19,573 nt of DNA from an uncultured Acidimicrobiaceae bacterium (GCA_937868025.1 CALMLJ010000460.1:1-19573); one strand, 5' to 3'; numbered from the stretch's first letter, positions 1-9,277 are shown. Translations and numbers: made by a program. Notes: generated from the sequence alone by a model not told the origin.

Positions 1-1
1 G

Positions 2-967
2 TCAGCGACTGATTCCGGCGCGGCGATCGCGGGCGAGGCCCAGGAGATAGAGCTCGTCGTGGGCGATCGTGGCGCCGGCCAGCGCCGTGATCTGACCGCT
101 CGGGTCGTAGATCGGGGAGACCTCGACGAGGTCGGCGCCGACGATGTTCAGACCCGCGAGGCCGAACAACAGTTGGCGGGCCTGCCAGGTGGTCGGACCG
201 CCGATGACCGGCGTGCCGGTGCCGGGGGCGTAGGCCGGATCGAGGAAGTCGATGTCGAACGTGAGGTACGCGGGCCGGTCGCCGACGATCTCGCGGATCT
301 CGGCGATCGTGGCCGCCACTCCGATGTCGAACAGGCGGTCGGCGTGGATCACGTTGAAGCCGTGCGACACGTTGGGTGTGCGCATGCCCGTCTGCACCGA
401 CGTCGCCGGGTCGAGGATGCCGTCGCGGGCGGCTCGCAGGAACATCGTGCCGTGGTTCAGCTCGTCTCCGGCGTCCCACGTGTCGGAGTGCGCGTCGAAG
501 TGGATGAGTGACAGCTGGCCGTGACGTTCGGCGGTCGCGAGGAGCAGGGGATAGGCCACGAAATGGTCCCCGCCGAGGCCGAGGACCGATGCCCCGGCGT
601 CGATGATGCGCCCGACGTGGTCGACGACGTTGGTCGCCATCTCCTCGGGCACCCCGGGGCGGTAGCCGATGTCGAAGTAGTCGATGACCTTGTGGCGGTC
701 GAAGACGCTGTGGTCCCACGGCCAGAGGCCCTCGGGAAACTCGGCGCTGAGCGTCGTCTGCTCACGGATGGCCCGCGGCCCGAACCGTGCCCCCGGTCGG
801 TTCGTGACGGCGTTGTCGTAGGGGATGCCGACGACGGCGATGTCGACGCCGGTGAGGTCCCGGGTGGCCGGCAGCCTCCCGAACGAGAGCTGGCCGGCCC
901 AGGTCATGTCGAAGCCCTGGGCATCGCCGACGTCACCGGAGACCGACGGATCGTGGTTCGCTTCCAT
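2..967 (-). CDS. speB: Agmatinase / ureohydrolase family protein (arginase fold)
   Basis: Predicted binuclear Mn hydrolase of the arginase/agmatinase superfamily. It would cleave agmatine, or a related guanidino compound, to urea plus the amine in the cytoplasm. At 321 aa it has the usual family length. Visible metal ligands are H135 in GGDH, D158/H160/D162 in DAHSD, and D238/D240 in DIDFLDP, followed by the typical APGTGTP loop; NHGTMF near residue 171 is also characteristic of agmatinases. The start is ATG at 967 with GAGGA about 8 nt upstream, and the stop TGA lies at 2-4, so the gene is complete at the window edge. It is divergent from the ABC exporter across a spacer of about 100 bp. Family membership is clear. 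Substrate is not: guanidinobutyrase and guanidinopropionase share these motifs, so the symbol is tentative. Confidence 0.9.
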   Translation of the reverse strand: MEANHDPSVSGDVGDAQGFDMTWAGQLSFGRLPATRDLTGVDIAVVGIPYDNAVTNRPGARFGPRAIREQTTLSAEFPEGLWPWDHSVFDRHKVIDYFDIGYRPGVPEEMATNVVDHVGRIIDAGASVLGLGGDHFVAYPLLLATAERHGQLSLIHFDAHSDTWDAGDELNHGTMFLRAARDGILDPATSVQTGMRTPNVSHGFNVIHADRLFDIGVAATIAEIREIVGDRPAYLTFDIDFLDPAYAPGTGTPVIGGPTTWQARQLLFGLAGLNIVGADLVEVSPIYDPSGQITALAGATIAHDELYLLGLARDRRAGISR

Positions 968-1071
968 CGCGGAATCCTCGCAGATGGCAGATGCCCGAGC
1001 GGAGCGACCGACGTCTGCGGGGCCCGGCGATCGGGCAGGGTGAGAGGACCGAGACGAGAGGGACCGAGCAG

Positions 1072-1977
1072 ATGTTGCAGGTGGAGGACGTGCGGTGGAG
1101 GTACGGCGACAAGATCGTGCTCGACGGGATCGACCTGGAGGTGCCGGCGGGCAAGGTGATCGGTCTCGTCGGGCCGAACGGTGCCGGGAAGACCACGCTC
1201 ATGCGGATCCTGTTCGGCGTCCTCACTCCCGACACGGGGAGTGTGCGTTTCGACGGCCGACCCGCTGACGAGGACGCCCGCCGGTCGTGGGGGTACATGC
1301 CGCAGGAGCGCGGCCTCTACCGTGACATGCGGGTGCTGGATCAACTCGTGTGGATTGCGCGATTGCACGGCATCGACCGTTCGACGGCACGTCGCCGAGC
1401 GGTCGATCTGCTCGAACGACTGGGGCTCGCCGATCGGAGCGACGACAAGGTCGAGGCACTCTCGGGAGGGATGGCGCAGCGGGTACAGCTGGCTGCCGCG
1501 ATGGTCCACGAACCCGACGTGCTCGTCCTCGACGAACCGTTTGCCGGGCTCGATCCGGTGGCCGTGCAGTTCCTCTCCGACGTGATCACCGATCACGCCG
1601 CGGCCGGGCGTCACCTCCTGTTCTCCAGCCACCAACTCGATCTCGTCGAGGAGCTCTGCGAGACGGTGACGATGATGCACCGTGGGAAGGTCGTCCTCAG
1701 GGGTGACGTGCGCCAACTCAAGGCCGACAGTCCCGATCGGACACTGCGCGTGGACGTCGAGGTCGAACACTCGTGGGTGGCGCCGCTCGGCGTCGAGGTC
1801 ACCGCCGCCGGCGCTGCGGGTTCACGACTCCGATTGGTGCCGGGGGTGCGAGCCGGTGAGGTGCTCGACGCGGTGCGGGCCCACCACGAGGTCACCGACT
1901 TCGGGGTCGAGGCGCCGAGCCTCGCCGAGCTGTTCCTCGCCGCAGCCGGCGACGTCACTGCGGGGGCGCTGCGATGA
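1072..1977 (+). CDS. ABC transporter ATP-binding protein (NatA/EcsA-like)
   Basis: ATPase subunit of an ABC-2 type exporter, 301 aa. Motifs in order: Walker A GPNGAGKT (34-41), Q-loop glutamine Q78 in YMPQERG, signature LSGGM (130-134), Walker B LVLDEP (151-156) and switch His187 in SSHQ. The last 90 or so residues form the C-terminal extension typical of NatA-like ATPases (DUF4162-type). I chose ATG 1072 because AGAGGGA lies about 8 nt upstream and the canonical beta-strand MLQVEDV begins there; an in-frame ATG at 991 would add 27 non-conserved residues. Its last 4 bases overlap the permease start as ATGA, which indicates translational coupling. The substrate cannot be read from the sequence; sodium, drug or lipid export are all possible for this family. 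Confidence 0.95.
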   Translation: MLQVEDVRWRYGDKIVLDGIDLEVPAGKVIGLVGPNGAGKTTLMRILFGVLTPDTGSVRFDGRPADEDARRSWGYMPQERGLYRDMRVLDQLVWIARLHGIDRSTARRRAVDLLERLGLADRSDDKVEALSGGMAQRVQLAAAMVHEPDVLVLDEPFAGLDPVAVQFLSDVITDHAAAGRHLLFSSHQLDLVEELCETVTMMHRGKVVLRGDVRQLKADSPDRTLRVDVEVEHSWVAPLGVEVTAAGAAGSRLRLVPGVRAGEVLDAVRAHHEVTDFGVEAPSLAELFLAAAGDVTAGALR

Positions 1978-3134
1978 CCGCCGTCGGGGCCACCCGATTG
2001 GTCGCCGCTCGGGAGATCCGCGAAACCACCCGCCGCAAGAGCTTCTGGATCGTCCTGGTCGTCCTCGCGCTCGCAGCGACCGCTGCGGTCGTGGTGCCGA
2101 CCCTGCTCGACGACGACGGAACCCGTTATCGCGTCGCGGTCGTCGGCGATCGTCCCGGACTCGCCGAGGCGCTCACGACCTCGCTGGCCGGGCTCGACGC
2201 GACCGTTCGCACGTCGTTGGTCACGACGGCCACCGATGCGGAGCGGAGGGTGGAGGACGGTTCGGCCGATCTGGCGATCGTCACGGGTGATCGTGCCCGG
2301 CTGATCGTGAAGGCCGGTGAGCACCAGGAACTGGTGGGTGCCGCGAGTCAGGCGTTGTCGACCATCGGGTTCGCCGCGGATCTCGAGGCCGAGGGCGTGG
2401 ACGCCGGTCGGATCACCGACCTGTTGAGCCGCCCCGCCCCCACGGTCACAGAGATCGACCGGGGCGCCGCCGATCGCAAGGGCGCTTCCTTCGCGATCAC
2501 GCTCGTGCTCTACATCCACCTCCTGACCCTGATGGTGCAGGCGGCGAACGGCACGGCGATCGAGAAGTCGAATCGGATCAGCGAGGTCCTCCTCGCGATC
2601 GTCCGTCCCGGCCCGCTCCTGTTCGGCAAGGTCATCGGCATCAGCGTCACGGGGCTCCTCACCTTCGCCGACGGTGGCATCCCGATCGTTGTCGCACTGG
2701 CGGTCGGCAGCGATCTCCCGCCCGGGATCGGCGGTGCGCTCGCCGGTGGCGCGATCTGGTTCGTGCTCGGGATGGTGCTGTTCCTGACCCTCGCCGGCTC
2801 CCTCGGGTCGTTGGCCGAGCGCCAGGAGGAAGCCGGCGTCGTCGTGGCACCGCTCACCTTCCTGTTGGTGGGCACGTTCATCGCCGCACAGAGTGCGGCC
2901 GACACGACGTTCGGGATCGTCCTCGCCCTGGTACCGCTCACGTCGCCGCTGGTCATGCCGGCCCGGATCGCCGAAGGAGTCGCGACCGTTCCCGAGATGG
3001 CGGCGTCCGCGCTGCTCCTGGTCGCAGCGATCGCGCTCGTAACCCGCTTCGGTGCGGTGGTCTACGGCAGGGCCATCGTGCGGACCGGCCGGCGGCTCAA
3101 GCTCAAGGACGTGCTGCGGTCCACCCCGGCCTGA
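1974..3134 (+). CDS. ABC-2 type transporter permease (NatB-like)
   Basis: Membrane partner of the preceding ATPase, 386 aa, starting in a 4-base overlap with it. The topology is that of the NatB/ABC2_membrane_3 group: one N-terminal membrane helix (about residues 22-44), a soluble domain on the outer face of about 125 residues (45-170), then roughly six hydrophobic segments to the C-terminus. The membrane half contains the conserved family stretch EKSNRISEVLL just before the second helical block. The C-terminal tail is basic and cytoplasmic. No binding protein is encoded nearby, which fits an exporter. Substrate is unknown. The assignment rests on topology, the EKSNRISE motif and pairing with the ATPase. 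Confidence 0.9.
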   Translation: MTAVGATRLVAAREIRETTRRKSFWIVLVVLALAATAAVVVPTLLDDDGTRYRVAVVGDRPGLAEALTTSLAGLDATVRTSLVTTATDAERRVEDGSADLAIVTGDRARLIVKAGEHQELVGAASQALSTIGFAADLEAEGVDAGRITDLLSRPAPTVTEIDRGAADRKGASFAITLVLYIHLLTLMVQAANGTAIEKSNRISEVLLAIVRPGPLLFGKVIGISVTGLLTFADGGIPIVVALAVGSDLPPGIGGALAGGAIWFVLGMVLFLTLAGSLGSLAERQEEAGVVVAPLTFLLVGTFIAAQSAADTTFGIVLALVPLTSPLVMPARIAEGVATVPEMAASALLLVAAIALVTRFGAVVYGRAIVRTGRRLKLKDVLRSTPA

Positions 3135-4858
<1,724 letters not shown>

Positions 4859-4875
4859 CGCGAACGAGCCGTGTA

Positions 4876-4894
4876 ATCTGACGGGACGTCAGAT
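4876..4894. promoter_or_regulatory. Perfect 8-bp inverted repeat, operator-like, upstream of aldehyde dehydrogenase
   Basis: ATCTGACG (4876-4883), spacer GGA, CGTCAGAT (4887-4894): a perfect dyad. The symmetry extends imperfectly to outer GTGT (4871-4874) and ACAC (4897-4900). A -10-like TAATCT (4874-4879) overlaps its left arm. It sits 39 bp before the aldehyde dehydrogenase ATG, in the only gap between that gene and ftsB. Size and symmetry fit a dimeric helix-turn-helix repressor such as TetR-type; the identity of the regulator is inference and none is encoded alongside. Confidence 0.6.
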
Positions 4895-4933
4895 CGACAC
4901 CGCCGAGGGGCGGGTCGCACCCCGGGGGTTTCC

Positions 4934-6400
4934 ATGGTTGATGTCGCCAGCTACGACAAGCTCTACATCGGTGGCGAGTGGGTGCAACCCAGATCGACCA
5001 ACGTCTTCGAGGTCATCAGCCCGACCTCGGGGCAGCTGCTCGCCAGCGCTCCCGAGGGGCTCGAGGCCGACATGGACGCGGCGATCGCTGCTGCCCGCGA
5101 CGCGTTCGACAACGGTCCGTGGCCGCAGATGTCCGCCGGCGAGCGCGCCGACGCGATGCAGCGACTCCTCGACCTGATCAACGCCAACGCCAACGAGCTC
5201 GCCGAGCTGATCACCGCCGAGATCGGGTCGCCGATCCTGTTCAGCCACTTCGGCCAGGTCGGCGCTGCGTCGATGGTGCTCGACTACTACGTCAACCTGA
5301 CCCGCACGTTCGAATTCGAGTCGGTGCGCCCGGGCATGCTCGGGCCGGTGCTCGTTCGCAAGGAAGGCGTCGGCGTCTGCGCCGGCATCATCCCGTGGAA
5401 CGTCCCGCTGTTCATCATCATGCTCAAGCTCGCCCCGGCGCTCGCGTCGGGCTCGACGATCGTGCTCAAGCCGGCTCCCGAGTCGCCGCTCTCGGGTATG
5501 TACCTCGCCAAGCTCATCGACGAGGCCGGTTTCCCCCCGGGTGTCGTCAACATCGTGCCCGCAGGTCGTGAGGCGGGCGAGCATCTCGTCACCGCCCCCG
5601 GCGTCGACAAGGTGTCCTTTACCGGGTCGACGGCGGCCGGCAAGAAGATCGGTGCGCTGTGCGGCGAGCGTCTGCGCCGCTGCACGCTCGAGCTGGGCGG
5701 CAAGTCGGCCGCGATCCTGCTCGACGACGTCGACATCGCTGCGACCGTTCCCGCCCTCCTGCCCTACGGCATCATGAACAACGGCCAGGCGTGTGTCGCC
5801 CAGACCCGCATCCTCGCCCCCCGCTCGCGCTACGACGAGGTCGTCGACGCGTTCACCGAGGCGATGGGCAACCTCAAGACCGGCGATCCGGCCGAGATGG
5901 ACACCGACATCGGCCCGCTCATCGCCGAGCGCCAGCGCGACCGTGTCGAGAGCTACATCGCGAAGGGACTCGCCGAGGGCGCCCGGATCACCGTCGGCGG
6001 TGGCCGCCCCGAAGGGCTCGACGGCTGGTTCGTCGAGCCGACCCTCTTCGTCGACGTCGACAACTCGATGACCATCGCCCAGGAGGAGATCTTCGGCCCG
6101 GTACTTGCGGTCATCCCCTACGACGACGTCGATGACGCCGTGGCGATCGCCAACGACAGCGACTTCGGCCTGTCCGGCTCGGTGTGGACCACCGACGTCG
6201 ATGCCGGCGTCGACATCGCCCGCCGGGTCCGCACCGGCACCTATACGGTCAACGGGTTCGCCATGGAGTGGGGCGCCCCGTTCGGCGGCTACAAGAACTC
6301 CGGCGTCGGCCGCGAGCTCGGCCCCGAGGGCCTGTCCGCCTACCTCGAGGACAAGTCGATCAACCTGCCGGCCGGCTTCGAGCCCACGCTCAAGAACTAG
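4934..6400 (+). CDS. Aldehyde dehydrogenase (NAD(P)+-dependent)
   Basis: Cytosolic oxidation of an aldehyde to the acid with NAD(P)+, 488 aa. The full ALDH-superfamily set is visible: N155 in IIPWNVP, K179 in LKPAPESP, the FTGSTAAGK nucleotide-binding loop (229-237), general base E253 in LELGGKSA, nucleophile C287 in NNGQACVAQTR, and the EEIFGPVLAVIPYDD region. The start ATG 4934 gives a normal N-terminus (YIGGEWV at 11-17); the ribosome site is a weak GGGGG run. It lies in the middle of the otherwise conserved eno-ftsB-DUF501-ppx order and has its own operator-like dyad, so it is probably regulated separately. Substrate is not inferable. It converges with an SDR gene across a strong hairpin. 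Confidence 0.95.
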   Translation: MVDVASYDKLYIGGEWVQPRSTNVFEVISPTSGQLLASAPEGLEADMDAAIAAARDAFDNGPWPQMSAGERADAMQRLLDLINANANELAELITAEIGSPILFSHFGQVGAASMVLDYYVNLTRTFEFESVRPGMLGPVLVRKEGVGVCAGIIPWNVPLFIIMLKLAPALASGSTIVLKPAPESPLSGMYLAKLIDEAGFPPGVVNIVPAGREAGEHLVTAPGVDKVSFTGSTAAGKKIGALCGERLRRCTLELGGKSAAILLDDVDIAATVPALLPYGIMNNGQACVAQTRILAPRSRYDEVVDAFTEAMGNLKTGDPAEMDTDIGPLIAERQRDRVESYIAKGLAEGARITVGGGRPEGLDGWFVEPTLFVDVDNSMTIAQEEIFGPVLAVIPYDDVDDAVAIANDSDFGLSGSVWTTDVDAGVDIARRVRTGTYTVNGFAMEWGAPFGGYKNSGVGRELGPEGLSAYLEDKSINLPAGFEPTLKN

Positions 6401-6420
6401 CCCAGACGACCCCGAAATCT

Positions 6421-6461
6421 GTTGCGAGGTGCACGCTGGAGCGTGCACCTCGCAACGTTTT
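6421..6461. terminator. Strong hairpin between convergent genes, likely bidirectional terminator
   Basis: A perfect 17-bp inverted repeat (arms 6421-6437 and 6440-6456) with only GG between the arms, followed on the plus strand by TTTT (6458-6461). On the minus strand the stem is followed by the moderately T-rich AGATTT. It fills the 68-bp gap between the aldehyde dehydrogenase stop and the SDR stop, where both genes need an end. A perfect stem of this length plus a short T-run supports termination, best for the plus strand. Confidence 0.8.
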
Positions 6462-6468
6462 GGTCGAG

Positions 6469-7215
6469 TTACTGCAGGCCGCCTGATGCGCCGCCGTCGA
6501 CGATGATGGCGGCGCCGGTGATGAAGTTCGCCGGCTCGCTGCACAAGAACGCGGCGACCGACCCGAAGTCGGCGGCGTCGCCGATGCGACCGAGTGGGAT
6601 GCCGGCAGTCTGATCGCCGCCCCCGGCGTGCAGTGCCTTCACCCGGTCGGTGGCATGGAGCCCCGGTTGGATCGTGTTGGCGGTGACGTTGTCGCGCCCG
6701 ACCTCGGTGGCCAGGTTCTTGATGAACGACGTCGTGGCCGCCCGCGCCGCACTCGACGCCGCGAGGTTGACGATCGGCTGCCGCGCCCCGATGGACGTGA
6801 TCGCGAGCACCCGACCCCACCGTTGGTCACGCATCGCGCCGATCACGGCGTGCACCAGTGCGATGGTGGACAGGGAGTTGAGCTCGAGGGCGGCGCGATA
6901 GTCGTCGAGCGAGGTGGTGGTGGGAAGGCCCGGCGGGGGGCCTCCGGCGTTGGCGACCACGATGTCGATCGTGCCGCCGAGGCGATCCTCGGCCTGCTCG
7001 GCGAACGACACGGCACCGTCGGGTTCGGCGAGGTCGGCGACGATGCCGACCGCGTCGGGGCCGAGTGCGGCGACGGCGGCGTCGAGCCGGTCGGGGTTCC
7101 GGCCGCACACCGCCACGAGCACGCCCTCGTCGGCGAGCGCCTGTGCGGTCGCGAGGCCGAGGCCGGCGGTGCCTGCGGCGACGATCGCCCGTCGTCCTGC
7201 GATTCCGAGATCCAC
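6469..7215 (-). CDS. SDR family oxidoreductase with a non-canonical active site
   Basis: Short-chain dehydrogenase of classical length (248 aa). The Rossmann nucleotide-binding region is present in altered form (AGTAGLGLA, 14-22), as is ANAGG (88-92), the structural motif normally NNAG. Ser141 occupies the catalytic serine position. Thirteen residues later, where Tyr-x3-Lys is expected, the sequence has S154...R158. This Ser-x3-Arg arrangement occurs in a known divergent group of SDRs annotated as 3-oxoacyl-ACP-reductase-like. PG of the IQPG motif and the C-terminal ITGAAIIVDGG are normal. The start is GTG 7215 with GGAGGG 4 nt upstream; there is no ATG in range. It is divergent from the MocA-DUF501 fusion gene. 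It may be a reductase using different chemistry or a non-catalytic binder; substrate unknown. Confidence 0.88.
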   Translation of the reverse strand: MDLGIAGRRAIVAAGTAGLGLATAQALADEGVLVAVCGRNPDRLDAAVAALGPDAVGIVADLAEPDGAVSFAEQAEDRLGGTIDIVVANAGGPPPGLPTTTSLDDYRAALELNSLSTIALVHAVIGAMRDQRWGRVLAITSIGARQPIVNLAASSAARAATTSFIKNLATEVGRDNVTANTIQPGLHATDRVKALHAGGGDQTAGIPLGRIGDAADFGSVAAFLCSEPANFITGAAIIVDGGASGGLQ

Positions 7216-7232
7216 GATGCCCTCCGGCCCCT

Positions 7233-7255
7233 CTGCCCGGGATTCTCCCGGGCAG
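7233..7255. promoter_or_regulatory. Perfect 10-bp inverted repeat in a divergent promoter region
   Basis: CTGCCCGGGA (7233-7242), spacer TTC, TCCCGGGCAG (7246-7255). It lies in the 62-bp spacer between the SDR gene (minus) and the MocA-DUF501 gene (plus). It covers the zone where a -35 element for the rightward TACCGT box would lie, and it would fall within the SDR 5' leader if that leader is transcribed. It could be a dimer operator acting on both genes or an RNA hairpin in the SDR leader; sequence alone does not decide. Confidence 0.5.
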
Positions 7256-7263
7256 GACGATGG

Positions 7264-7269
7264 TACCGT
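7264..7269 (+). promoter_or_regulatory. -10 box (TACCGT) for a probably leaderless start at 7278
   Basis: TACCGT fits the actinobacterial TAnnnT -10 pattern and ends 8 nt before ATG 7278. No Shine-Dalgarno sequence precedes that ATG. The spacing places transcription start at or next to the A of ATG, consistent with a leaderless mRNA. Confidence 0.5.
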
Positions 7270-7277
7270 CGGCGCCG

Positions 7278-8300
7278 ATGACGATCGCCGCTGTGCTGTT
7301 GGCCGCCGGGGCCGGAACGCGCTTCGACGGCCCGACCCACAAGTTGTTGGCGCCGTGGGGCACCGGTTCGGTGTTCGGGGCGGCGCTGGCGTCGGCGGCG
7401 TCGGCCGGCCTCGACGAGGTGATCGTGGTGTGGGGCGCGGTCGACGTCACCCCGGTGGTCGCGCTCGCCGAGGCGACGACGCCGATCACGGTGATCCGCA
7501 ACGAGCGCTGGGCCGACGGGCAGGCGACCAGCCTCCAGCGGGCGCTCGCCGTTGCGGCCGAACACGCCCACGATGCCGTGGTCGTCGGGCTCGGTGACCA
7601 GCCGGCGGTCCATGCGTCGGTGTGGTCGGCCGTCGCCGCAGCCGACTCGCCGATCGCCGTTGCGAGCTTCGATGTCGGTCGTCGCCCGCCGGTGCGCATC
7701 GCTCGTGAGGTGTGGGGCCTCGTGCCGACCGAGGGCGATACCGGTGCGCGTGAACTCATCGCGTCGCGTCCCGACCTGGTCCTCGACGTCCAAGTCGACG
7801 GTGATCCCCGCGACATCGATACGCCCGCCGACCTCTGCTCCGACGCCGATCGCCAGTACGTCGAGGAACGCCTCGGACGCCGCCCGCGTGCCCCGTTCGC
7901 CGTGGCTGCCCGTACCGGCGACGGTCGCCCCACGGTCATCGCCAACCCGCCGCTGCTCGACGACGGGACCCCTATGCCGACCCGCTTCTGGCTCATCGAT
8001 CCCGATCTCAGCCGCGCCATCGGCACGCTCGAGAACGCCGGTGGCGTCGACGGGGTCGAGGCCGAACTCGGCCTCGACGCGCTGGCGGTCGTGCACGAGC
8101 GCGCGTCGATCGAGCGCGACTCGCTCCTCTCGACCGACCACGTCGGCCCGCGTCCGTCCGGCGGGGTCGGGGGGACCCGCGTCGGCGTGAAGTGCCTGCA
8201 CACCCACTACGCCGCGTTCCTCGCCGGCACCGACGACCCCGTCGGGGCCTGGGTACAGGCGCGGCTCGACGAATCATCCCACCACGGGGAGGTCATGTGA
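7278..8300 (+). CDS. Fusion: MocA/MobA-like nucleotidyltransferase + DUF501
   Basis: A 340-aa two-domain protein. Residues 1-186 form a MobA/MocA-like NTP-transferase: LLAAGAGTRF (7-16) with K22 after it, GDQP (106-109), PPVR (137-140), GDTGAREL (153-160) and DIDTPADL (179-186), the set seen in CTP:molybdopterin cytidylyltransferases. Residues from about 190 to 330 match DUF501, an uncharacterised actinobacterial family. They carry DDGTPMPTRFWLI (228-240), LENAGG (251-256) and RVGVKCLH (301-308), close to that family's DGTPFPT..W and VKCLH hallmarks. The start ATG 7278 follows TACCGT; ATG 7260 is an in-frame alternative adding six residues. The stop overlaps the ppx start (GTGA). In many actinobacteria DUF501 stands alone between ftsB-like and ppx genes. 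No molybdopterin genes are nearby, so the substrate of the N-terminal domain is unknown. Confidence 0.85.
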   Translation: MTIAAVLLAAGAGTRFDGPTHKLLAPWGTGSVFGAALASAASAGLDEVIVVWGAVDVTPVVALAEATTPITVIRNERWADGQATSLQRALAVAAEHAHDAVVVGLGDQPAVHASVWSAVAAADSPIAVASFDVGRRPPVRIAREVWGLVPTEGDTGARELIASRPDLVLDVQVDGDPRDIDTPADLCSDADRQYVEERLGRRPRAPFAVAARTGDGRPTVIANPPLLDDGTPMPTRFWLIDPDLSRAIGTLENAGGVDGVEAELGLDALAVVHERASIERDSLLSTDHVGPRPSGGVGGTRVGVKCLHTHYAAFLAGTDDPVGAWVQARLDESSHHGEVM

Positions 8301-9271
8301 CCCGCTACGCCGCCGTCGACATCGGCACCAATTCCGTCCGCCTCCTCATCAGCGACGGCACGACCGCCGACGAGCGGCTCATGCGGATCACCCGTCTCGG
8401 GCGAGGCGTCGACCGGACCGGTCGCCTCGATCCCGCCGGCATCGAGGCGACCATCGCTGCGCTCCGCGAGTACCGGGAGGTGATGGACCGGTACGAGCTC
8501 GCCGGCGTGCGGGCCACTGCGACGTCGGCGGCGCGCGACGCGTCGAACCGAGCCGACTTCTTCGGTCCGGCGACCGAGGTGCTCGGGGTGGAGCCGGAAC
8601 TCCTGAGTGGCGAGGACGAGGCTCGGCTGAGCTTCCTCGGGGCGACGGCCGATCTCGATCCGCTCGACGGTCCGTTCCTCGTGGTCGACATCGGCGGTGG
8701 CTCCACCGAGTTCGCCTACGGACGCGCCAACGCCGATCGCGTCATCGAGTTCCAGGCGGGAACGTCCATCGACGTCGGGTGCGTCCGGATGACGGAGCGC
8801 TACCTCCACTCCGACCCGCCGGGCGCCGACGAACTCTCGTCGTGCCTCTCGGTGCTGCAGTTGCACTGGGACGACGTTCGCGTCGACGTGCCGCAGGCGT
8901 TCGAAGCAGCTCGGCTGGTCGGTCTCGCGGGCACGGTCGTCAACGTCGCTGCGGTCGAATTGGGGCTCGCTGCCTACGACCGCAACGCCACGCACCACTT
9001 CGTGCTGACCAAGGAGGCGGTCGAGGACGTCTTCCGCACCTTGGCCACCGAGTCGCTCGAAGACCGTAAGCACAACCCCGGCCTCGAGGAGGCTCGCGCC
9101 GATGTGATCGTGGGTGGTCTCTGCATCCTCGTGTCGATCATGCGCACGTTCGGCTTTGCCGAGTGCCTCGTGTCCGAGAGCGACATCCTCGACGGTCTGA
9201 TCGCCAGCCAGGCAAGTCCCCCAGGTGGTGGCCTTCCCCGGGTCACCGGGCCGGAGACCCCGGTAGGCTGA
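8297..9271 (+). CDS. Ppx/GppA family phosphatase (exopolyphosphatase-like)
   Basis: Member of the ASKHA-fold Ppx/GppA family, 324 aa, which hydrolyses polyphosphate and/or the pppGpp gamma-phosphate in the cytoplasm. Motifs: DIGTNSVRLL (8-17), ATSAARDASNR (75-85), SGEDEARLSFLG (104-115) with E108 at the catalytic Glu position, the phosphate-binding DIGGGSTEF (131-139), and GTVVNVAA later. The length fits the short actinobacterial form with the phosphatase core only, without the C-terminal HD-like domains of E. coli Ppx. The start is GTG 8297 with GGGGAGG 4 nt upstream, overlapping the DUF501 stop by 4 bases, so the two are probably co-translated. Polyphosphatase versus pppGppase activity cannot be separated by eye, so I give no symbol. 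Confidence 0.93.
   Translation: MTRYAAVDIGTNSVRLLISDGTTADERLMRITRLGRGVDRTGRLDPAGIEATIAALREYREVMDRYELAGVRATATSAARDASNRADFFGPATEVLGVEPELLSGEDEARLSFLGATADLDPLDGPFLVVDIGGGSTEFAYGRANADRVIEFQAGTSIDVGCVRMTERYLHSDPPGADELSSCLSVLQLHWDDVRVDVPQAFEAARLVGLAGTVVNVAAVELGLAAYDRNATHHFVLTKEAVEDVFRTLATESLEDRKHNPGLEEARADVIVGGLCILVSIMRTFGFAECLVSESDILDGLIASQASPPGGGLPRVTGPETPVG
9264..9269 (+). promoter_or_regulatory. -10 box (TAGGCT) for a probably leaderless start at 9278
   Basis: TAGGCT overlaps the last codons of the ppx gene and ends 8 nt before ATG 9278, with no Shine-Dalgarno sequence between. This is the same spacing as at 7264-7278. It implies that the acetyltransferase can be transcribed separately despite the 6-bp gap. 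Confidence 0.45.
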
Positions 9272-9277
9272 GCACAT

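Noticed and set aside
1022..1068. GCCCG-GCGAT-CGGGC inverted repeat and a near-duplicate GAGAGGACCGAG / GAGAGGGACCGAG before the ABC genes.
   Set aside because: A 5-bp stem is expected by chance in DNA this GC-rich, and the duplicated block is small and includes the ribosome site; not enough to call an operator.
4889..6820. A 643-codon minus-strand frame opposite the aldehyde dehydrogenase.
   Set aside because: It mirrors the ALDH coding sequence and part of the SDR gene in another frame, with no recognisable domain.
7278..8300. Naming the fusion gene mocA/mobA and proposing a molybdenum cofactor role.
   Set aside because: No moa, moe or molybdoenzyme gene is in the window, and related nucleotidyltransferases use many substrates; only the family is supported.
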